The position numbers were made by a program, and so were the translations under genes. From contig MGSS01000057.1 of NCBI GenBank assembly GCA_001798595.1, forward strand, positions 1 through 64,000: a stretch of 64,000 nt of DNA. Direction: 5' to 3'. Below are positions 58,026 through 64,000 of the stretch, one piece after another. The DNA comes from Deltaproteobacteria bacterium RIFCSPLOWO2_12_FULL_60_19. GTDB lineage: Bacteria; Desulfobacterota; Binatia; UBA9968. Each line of letters starts with the position of its first letter. Position 1 is the first letter of the stretch. The notes under the pieces are model-generated. The model was not told the DNA's origin and made no database searches. It saw only the letters and a program-made list of their open reading frames with translations.

Positions 58026-58277
58026 ATGGGCGTTAAACTACACCCGCACGCCGTAGAGCGACTAGCTGAAAGAGGAGCGACTGAAGCTGAGATCATTGCT
58101 ACTGTTGAGACAGGCGAAACCTTTCCGGCAAAGTTTGGACGGGCTGGTTTTAGGAGAAATTTTGTCTATGGTCAGGACTGGAGAGGCAAGTTTTATGCTA
58201 CAAAGCAGGTAGAGGTCTATGCCGTGAAAGAAGGAGAGGACTGGCTGGCGATTACGCTCGTCACACGATTCTTTTAG
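58026..58277 (+). CDS. DUF4258 domain-containing protein (toxin-like)
   Basis: VKLHPHAVERLAERGATEAEIIATVETGETFPAKFGRAGFRRNFVYGQDWRGKFYATKQVEVYAVKEGEDWLAITLVTRFF. Confidence 0.85.
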   Translation: MGVKLHPHAVERLAERGATEAEIIATVETGETFPAKFGRAGFRRNFVYGQDWRGKFYATKQVEVYAVKEGEDWLAITLVTRFF

Positions 58278-58286
58278 AGGAGGCCC

Positions 58287-58526
58287 ATGATGAAGTTAAC
58301 CTATGACCCCAGACACAATATCGCTTATCTTCGCCTGCAAGATAAAACAACTGGAGTTGAAACCATCCATGTGGGCGAATCGCTCAACATTGACATAGCC
58401 CCGGATGGGACGGTGTATGGCATTGAGTTGTTGAATGCTAACGAACAACTGCGCGGCCGGGAAACCGGCAAATTGATTGTAGAGAATGTGGCCACCGGCG
58501 CCTGTGCGGAAGTGGACTTGAAGTAA
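58287..58526 (+). CDS. DUF2283 domain-containing protein (antitoxin-like partner)
   Basis: MKLTYDPRHNIAYLRLQDKTTGVETIHVGESLNIDIAPDGTVYGIELLNANEQL. Confidence 0.88.
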   Translation: MMKLTYDPRHNIAYLRLQDKTTGVETIHVGESLNIDIAPDGTVYGIELLNANEQLRGRETGKLIVENVATGACAEVDLK

Positions 58527-58771
58527 CTGCCCTTGACACTAAACGCCGTGAGCGCGAGGAGAAGCGAGAACAGAAGAGGATGCACGAGGCCGCGCGCAAA
58601 ATGGATGCTCAAGCACTTATCCGCAAATTCCGGGACACCAATCTGAAGGACGACTCTTGATCTCCAAGCTTGTCTAACTGTTGCCCTCCGCCTCTCGCCT
58701 CACGCCTCTTTATATCGCCTATTTCAGCCAGGGGCTGATCCGCCTCTGGCGGAGCCTATTGTCTTCTTAAG

Positions 58772-58834
58772 GAATTTGCCCTATTTTACGCGCAAGTAAC
58801 TTCGGCTAGGTTTCCCGATCTGGTCACGTCTTTT
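58772..58834. repeat. Dispersed repeat D, copy 2
   Basis: gaatttgccctattttacgcgcaagtaacttcggctaggtttcccgatctggtcacgtctttt. Confidence 0.8.
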
Positions 58835-58976
58835 GATTTGGCATCACCGCCCGGACTGGCTCTCCTCGGCCGGCTAAACTGGTATTGAATGCAAGAAACA
58901 AGACCCCCGACGGATTGGGTCCCAGAGCGGGGGAGGGTATAATCAAATGAAACCGGCATCAGGAAAGCAATAGCTC

Positions 58977-59291
58977 TTGGCTGAAAAAGAATATCTTATT
59001 CGTCTCGGCGGGCGCGCGCGAAAGCGGCATTATCACAAAACCGACAAAGGCCAAGTGGTTGTCTTCATGGTGCAGCTGGAAGTAGAGGTGGAGGCGGGAG
59101 TTTGGAAGCCGGCGATTCGTTACGATTGCGCTCACGACTTTGCGCATCGTGATCGCTATAATGTCAAGGGCGATCGTGATAAGGAAGAGCTGTCGTTAAG
59201 TTACACGGATTCACTGGACCTCGCAGACAAGGACATTAACGATAATTGGGATATTTACCAGGAGCGCTTTCTACGAGGAGACTTTCCATGA
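58977..59291 (+). CDS. Hypothetical protein paired with DUF5647 gene
   Basis: MAEKEYLIRLGGRARKRHYHKTDKGQVVVFMVQLEVEVEAGVWKPAIRYDCAHDFAHRDRYNVKGDRDKEELSLSYTDSLDLADKDINDNWDIYQERFLRGDFP; TTG start; ATGA overlap with the next gene. Confidence 0.75.
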   Translation: MAEKEYLIRLGGRARKRHYHKTDKGQVVVFMVQLEVEVEAGVWKPAIRYDCAHDFAHRDRYNVKGDRDKEELSLSYTDSLDLADKDINDNWDIYQERFLRGDFP

Positions 59292-59545
59292 ACGTTCTCG
59301 AACAGAAAAATGCCGAGCTGGTCACCGAGTTCGACCGTTATGTCCGGGAGCACCCCGACTTCGCCGAACGGATTCCGGACAATGCGCTGGTGGCCATGTT
59401 GGTTGAAGGAGACGAAGAATTCAATCGCTGGAGTCAAGAAGGAGCAAAGCGGCAGGCTGAAAAAGGACAGCCGGTTGTGTACGTGAAGATTAAAAGGATT
59501 CAGCCTATCCGCTCTCGCATCCAAGAGATGGAGCTCAGCGCCTGA
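59288..59545 (+). CDS. DUF5647-like protein
   Basis: MNVLEQKNAELVTEFDRYVREHPDFAERIPDNALVAMLVEGDEEFNRWSQEGAKRQAEKGQPVVYVKIKRIQPIRSRIQEMELSA. Confidence 0.75.
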   Translation: MNVLEQKNAELVTEFDRYVREHPDFAERIPDNALVAMLVEGDEEFNRWSQEGAKRQAEKGQPVVYVKIKRIQPIRSRIQEMELSA

Positions 59546-59768
59546 AGTCAACCCGTTAAAGTGCCGGACGCCTTTTGTTCCCGAAGCAATGCCACTAAAG
59601 AAGCTGCTTGAGTCTGCGGTGTAACCAATAGAGTTGGGACAGGAGGGCAAAGGGGACGCGAACCTTTTTCTTGGGCTTCGTTGTGGGGATTTAGGTTTTG
59701 GCTGGGCACAAAGATCCGGTCGGCGACAAAACAGCCCTCGAAGCAGTCGTGAAGGCGGTTAAAAACGC

Positions 59769-60758
59769 TCAGTGAGGCGGCGCGAGATAAGAGAAGTCAA
59801 AGACTTGCTCGACCGCAATATCTTTAGCAACGCCCTCGGCCAGGCGCGCGTCGCGGATGGTCTCCGCCGCCAGGGCCGGATCTATCCTGCCGTCCGGAGA
59901 CTCGGCCCGTCCGTGAAGATCGTAGATCTTCGAAAGCAAGTCTTCATCTTCGATCCTGAGAAAACGCTTCAGGATAGGGATGACCGCCGGCTTCTGTTCT
60001 CTGGCAAAGGCCCGCGCTCGGCTTAAAGCCCGCGTCATTCTTCGAATCTGGTCCGGCTTGCGGTCCAGCTTCTCGCGCGCGGCGACCAGCCCCGTGCTGG
60101 GAATCCGGACGAAGGCGCCGGCGAAGCCCAAGTTTTTCAGTCCCGCCCGGTAGGCAACAAAGTTGTACGGTGGATTGAGCAACCCGGCCGCAATATTGCC
60201 GCTCTTTATGGCCGCCAGCATGGCGCCCGAGCCCACGATAACGAGCAGCGACGCTTGCGCGGGATCGACACCGGACTGCTGCAGCATGCGGCGCACGGTG
60301 ACATCGTGAAGCCCGCCTCGCGAGGAGATGCCGATGGCCTTCCCCTTAAGCTCCGCGATGGAATTGATCTCCGGGATCGCCACCAGCTCGAGAATCGGGC
60401 GATCGACAAACAACATGAGGACCCGCACGTCGATGCCGCGCACCGCAGCGACCACCGCCGAGCCGACCGTTGTGGCGTAATCGAGATCTCCGCTGAGCAG
60501 CACCTTGATGGTCAGGGCTGCCGGCATGAGCACGAGGTCGACGCTAAGACCTTCCTGTTGGAAGAAGCCGCGCTCTCTCGCAACCGCCAACGGCATCATC
60601 GTCACAGTCAGCGATGGGATCCCCACCTTCACATTTTCGGCGGAGACCCTCACGGCGGCCAAGGAAAATATAAGAACGCCGAGGCCCAGCGCCGCCGACC
60701 GCAATCCTTGCGGACCGCGTTTTCTCTCTGCTTTCACGCGCCAACGTTCTAAATGCAT
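59769..60758 (-). CDS. ABC transporter substrate-binding protein (NMT1/SsuA-like)
   Basis: ENVKVGIPSLTVTMMPLAVARERGFFQQEGLSVDLVLMPAALTIKVLLSGDLDYATTVGSAVVAAVRG. Confidence 0.88.
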   Translation of the reverse strand: MHLERWRVKAERKRGPQGLRSAALGLGVLIFSLAAVRVSAENVKVGIPSLTVTMMPLAVARERGFFQQEGLSVDLVLMPAALTIKVLLSGDLDYATTVGSAVVAAVRGIDVRVLMLFVDRPILELVAIPEINSIAELKGKAIGISSRGGLHDVTVRRMLQQSGVDPAQASLLVIVGSGAMLAAIKSGNIAAGLLNPPYNFVAYRAGLKNLGFAGAFVRIPSTGLVAAREKLDRKPDQIRRMTRALSRARAFAREQKPAVIPILKRFLRIEDEDLLSKIYDLHGRAESPDGRIDPALAAETIRDARLAEGVAKDIAVEQVFDFSYLAPPH

Positions 60759-60781
60759 CGTTTGTAGGTAATGAGAAAAAG

Positions 60782-61774
60782 TTAAAACCGCCCCTCTCGC
60801 TCCAACTTTTTGACAAAGCTATCGTCAATCAGATCCTCCGCTTTAAGGCGACCGATCTTTTCGTTGACCGAGCCGAGGAGCCGCACGGCATTGCGAACCC
60901 CTTCGACGTTGGGAGAGATCCGGCGCTCGTACATGGTTACCATTCTGCCGTAGCCTTCCGCCGCGTCCTCGACCCGGGACAGGCGGAGCCCTTTGGCCAG
61001 ACTTTTGGTGGCCTGCGCCTGGTTGGCCGGCTCCTGAATGAATTTTATCGCGTCAACTAACGCCCTCAGCAGTTTCTCCGTAGTATCGGGAGCGGCGCGA
61101 ATATAGCTGCGCCGGGCCATGATCCCGGTGCCCTGGTAGGGGATGCCAAGCTTCGCGCAATCGGCGAGGACGCGGAATCCCTGCTTTTCGAGAATCGAGG
61201 CGAAGGTATAACCCATGTAGGAGCCATCGATGACCCGATTGGCGAGCGCCTGAGCCAGCACGGCCTCGTCTCCGATGATCCTGAAGTTGATATTGTCCCG
61301 CTTCGGATCGAGCCCCCAGTGATCGAACACCAGCATGGTAAACATCCAGATCCCCCCGCCCATGCTCTGGACGCCGATGTTTTTGCCCTTCAGATCCTCC
61401 GGAGTCTTGATCGCGGGGTTTACGACAAAGGCGCCCGTGAGCTTGTTGATCAAGCCCGCGACGAAAACCAGATCGAGCCCTCCGGCGGCGGCGCCGAGGA
61501 TCGCCCCGGTCGCCGACCCGTTATAAAACTGAGACTCGCCCGCCGAGAGCGCAGACAAGCCGACGGGGCCGCTGCGCACGTGAACGAGCTTTACATCCAA
61601 CCCGTATTTCCGAAAAAAACCTTGATCCTCGGCGACAAAGAGCGCCCCCTCTCGCTCGCTGAAGCTCCCGAATGTGACGACCGCGCTTCCGGAGGGTGGC
61701 GCTGCATGCAAAACCGGAGCGAGGAATAGACAGAGGAAGAAAGCGACCACCGCGCGAAACATTCGCTTTTCCAT
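60782..61774 (-). CDS. ABC transporter substrate-binding protein (NMT1/SsuA-like)
   Basis: Signal peptide MFRAVVAFFLCLFLAPVLHA; VTFGSFSEREGALFVAEDQGFFRKYGLDVKLVHVRSGPVGLSALSAGESQFYNGSATG. Confidence 0.88.
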   Translation of the reverse strand: MEKRMFRAVVAFFLCLFLAPVLHAAPPSGSAVVTFGSFSEREGALFVAEDQGFFRKYGLDVKLVHVRSGPVGLSALSAGESQFYNGSATGAILGAAAGGLDLVFVAGLINKLTGAFVVNPAIKTPEDLKGKNIGVQSMGGGIWMFTMLVFDHWGLDPKRDNINFRIIGDEAVLAQALANRVIDGSYMGYTFASILEKQGFRVLADCAKLGIPYQGTGIMARRSYIRAAPDTTEKLLRALVDAIKFIQEPANQAQATKSLAKGLRLSRVEDAAEGYGRMVTMYERRISPNVEGVRNAVRLLGSVNEKIGRLKAEDLIDDSFVKKLEREGRF

Positions 61775-61791
61775 CCGACCGGCCCTCCTAT

Positions 61792-64000
61792 TTATTTATA
61801 GATTCGCACCTCGACGCAGTGATCCAGGGCGGTGGAGATCTTGTCGATGTGCTCCAGATCGGTCGGCAGGAGGGAATTGAAATTCAGCCCCTTTCCCCGA
61901 GCAATCGGCATCCCCGGCGCCCAGTGGCCAAAGTGGCCGCCGATCCCTACCACTTGAGGATGTATGCACTGCGTCAACTTTGCCTTTGCTCTGACCTTGC
62001 GGACGGGAGATTCAAGCCACACTTCATCGCCGTCGGCGATCCCTTTCCGCTTCGCCACTTGTTCGTTGACCAGAATGCTATAGGCATCGGTCTGCTCGCA
62101 GAGCTCGTTGATCCACGGATTATCGTTGCCGAATGCGCCGTACACGTAAGGAAACTTATAGTGGACCGCGATAAGATCGTAATCCCCTTTCTGCACGGCA
62201 TTGTAAGATGGGCAGGGCAGCCATTCTGAGAGCGGCGTGTAGTCCGAGAAGTCCCAGTCGAGTCCCATCTGGCTGGTAACCTCCTTGAGCTCTTCTCCGC
62301 GCTGGAGAAAATGCTCCAGATAGATCGGCAGCCGCGCCTTAAGAAATGGCCCGATGTAGACTTCGTCCACGTCCTTAGGGAACCGGATCACGCCGTGCTC
62401 TTGGAACCAACTCAGGCCATGGTCCTCGCCGAACCAGCCTTGGGCCGTTCGATCGACCACCTCGTCCGCGCGATAGCGGTGGCCCGGCTCCAAAGCATAG
62501 GGCTCCTTGAGACGGAAGGTATGATTGAGCAGCCGGTACCAGTCGTCGCGGATGCCGACCCGCTCGGCCAGCTCCATGAGCACCTCTTGCGGGTGCCTCA
62601 GTCCCGGCGCCAACTCGACTACCGGCTGCCTGATCTGCCAGAACCAGTCGTCCTGACCACAAGGACCGAGTTGACGCGACGAGGTCCCGGCGTTGAAGTC
62701 GAACCGCTCCAGATAGCTCGGGAACGGGAGCACAATGTCGTCGAAGAGATTGGTCTCGTTGATCTCGACGGCAAAGCCGGCGATGAACGGTATCGACCGA
62801 TAGAAACGCTCCACCACGTTGAGATCGCCGAAAGAGCCCAACACCGAGTTGGTGGGCGTGTGGAGCATGACTTGCAGGCCGTAGTCCAGCCCGTAGCGCG
62901 CATGATTTTCGGCGGTAATCGGCAGCAGCGTGTGGTAGTGAGGCGCCAGCGGAAACAGCTCCGCCAGGTCGTTTCGCACCGGTTTGGTCGGGGTGCGGCC
63001 GGGGAAGGCTTTCGGGTGGGGTAGGGGCAGAATGTTTCCGCCCTTCTCCAGCATCCCATCCGTCCCTCCTTCAGGGAACCACCGAAAAGGCTTCTTGCCG
63101 GCCGCGCCGGTGCTGAGAATACCTCCCGGCACGCTGACGGCGCCCATGACGATGTTGAGGAGCTTGAGCGGCCAGGACTGGTGAAAGCCGTGCTTGTGAC
63201 CCTGCGGCCCTTTGGCCCAATCGACGCAGGCCGGCCGATAGGGAAGCTTGACTCCGTCGATCACCGTGGTCGAGCCGATTGATGCGGCCTCGCCGAATTC
63301 TTTGGCGAGTTGCCTCAAGGTCGCCGGCGGGATGGTGGTGATCTCCTCGGTCTTCTCGGGCGGATACTTTGCCACATGCTCCTTGAGGAGTGCGAAGGCA
63401 GGGCGACCTGCCTCGCCCGCTCCTACAATCGCCGGATCGCTGAGCGTCGGATCGTCGTAAACCTTGGTTTTCTGATCCGCGGCGTCCAGAATCAACGGCT
63501 TTCCGCTACTCGGGTCGCGCGCATACAATCCTTTGGGTCCTACCAGGTAGGGAGCGTTGGTTTTGTGCTTCAAAAACTCAGCGTCGTAGATGCCGAGCTC
63601 GTTCAACAGGACATGGAGCATGCTGAGAGCGAATGCCGTGTCCGTGCCGGGCCGGATGGGAACCCACTGGTCGGCTTTGCTGCCGGCAAATCCGCCGATC
63701 GGATCGACCACCACCAGTTTCATGCCCCGAGCGCGGGCATCCGCCATGTCCCGGATGATGTGGTTGAAGGAGGCGCGCGCCGCGATCGCAAACTGCGTTC
63801 CCACCAAGATGCAATAGTTGCAGTGATGCAGGTCGGGCTGCTGATGAAATCCGCCGGCGGCAAAAAATTCGACGGGGTGGATCACCTTGCCGCACGTGGG
63901 CGAGCCGTTGCTGGAATAGTGGGGGGTGCCGAAGGCGCTGGCGAACGCGTGCAGCCAGAGATGGCTGTCGCCGGTGATCTCCCAGCCCTGGATGTAAAGC
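61792..64000 (-). CDS. Molybdopterin-dependent oxidoreductase (DMSO reductase family), 5' end beyond the window
   Basis: KLVVVDPIGGFAGSKADQWVPIRPGTDTAFALSMLHVLLNELGIYDAEFL; C-terminal MopB-binding domain. The frame stays open to 64000 (…GWEITGDSHLWLHAFASAFGTPHYSSNGSPTCGKVIHPVEFF). Confidence 0.9.
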   Translation of the reverse strand, partial: LYIQGWEITGDSHLWLHAFASAFGTPHYSSNGSPTCGKVIHPVEFFAAGGFHQQPDLHHCNYCILVGTQFAIAARASFNHIIRDMADARARGMKLVVVDPIGGFAGSKADQWVPIRPGTDTAFALSMLHVLLNELGIYDAEFLKHKTNAPYLVGPKGLYARDPSSGKPLILDAADQKTKVYDDPTLSDPAIVGAGEAGRPAFALLKEHVAKYPPEKTEEITTIPPATLRQLAKEFGEAASIGSTTVIDGVKLPYRPACVDWAKGPQGHKHGFHQSWPLKLLNIVMGAVSVPGGILSTGAAGKKPFRWFPEGGTDGMLEKGGNILPLPHPKAFPGRTPTKPVRNDLAELFPLAPHYHTLLPITAENHARYGLDYGLQVMLHTPTNSVLGSFGDLNVVERFYRSIPFIAGFAVEINETNLFDDIVLPFPSYLERFDFNAGTSSRQLGPCGQDDWFWQIRQPVVELAPGLRHPQEVLMELAERVGIRDDWYRLLNHTFRLKEPYALEPGHRYRADEVVDRTAQGWFGEDHGLSWFQEHGVIRFPKDVDEVYIGPFLKARLPIYLEHFLQRGEELKEVTSQMGLDWDFSDYTPLSEWLPCPSYNAVQKGDYDLIAVHYKFPYVYGAFGNDNPWINELCEQTDAYSILVNEQVAKRKGIADGDEVWLESPVRKVRAKAKLTQCIHPQVVGIGGHFGHWAPGMPIARGKGLNFNSLLPTDLEHIDKISTALDHCVEVRIYK

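Noticed and set aside
59700-59775. Short + strand tail ...GHKDPVGDKTALEAVVKAVKNAQ* upstream of the SBP
   Set aside because: Could be a gene stump but is too short and has no recognisable family.

Overview
GC-rich, gene-dense bacterial chromosomal window. The taxon is not determinable from sequence alone; gene content recalls soil or subsurface uncultured lineages rich in orphan NMT1/THI5-type substrate-binding proteins. Main blocks: (1) 0.1-6 kb: remnant of a TIGR00300-type gene, multi-GAF histidine kinase, aldehyde dehydrogenase and class-III aminotransferase. (2) About 6.2-9.7 kb: a run of small + strand genes separated by attC-like sites, read here as an integrase-less integron cassette cluster (CALIN-like); a methyltransferase and a DinB-like gene follow. 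(3) 11-19 kb: SDR, bacterial family-B DNA polymerase, DMSO-reductase-family molybdoenzyme plus a fused 4Fe-4S/NrfD-like subunit. (4) 19-36.5 kb: seven near-full-length ornithine cyclodeaminase/mu-crystallin (OCD) paralogues, two extra ~42-codon OCD N-terminal mini-ORFs, and orphan ABC substrate-binding proteins (intact and truncated), with no permease or ATPase in the window. (5) 38.6-46.5 kb: bzdNOPQ-ordered class I benzoyl-CoA reductase-like locus with electron-transfer genes. (6) 46.5-56 kb: aldolase, amidohydrolase, SBP, enoyl-CoA hydratase/lyase-like, benzoate-CoA-ligase-like, and an unusual hybrid molybdoenzyme (xanthine-oxidase-type [2Fe-2S] domain fused to a DMSO-reductase-type catalytic subunit) beside a CoxM-type FAD subunit. 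(7) 56-59.6 kb: island of toxin-antitoxin-like small gene pairs with duplicated segments. (8) 59.7-64 kb: two SBPs and a third DMSO-reductase-family molybdoenzyme running off the window edge. Several MITE-like palindromic repeat families and low-complexity intercistronic hairpins were found by eye. All family calls come from reading translations; no database search was run.
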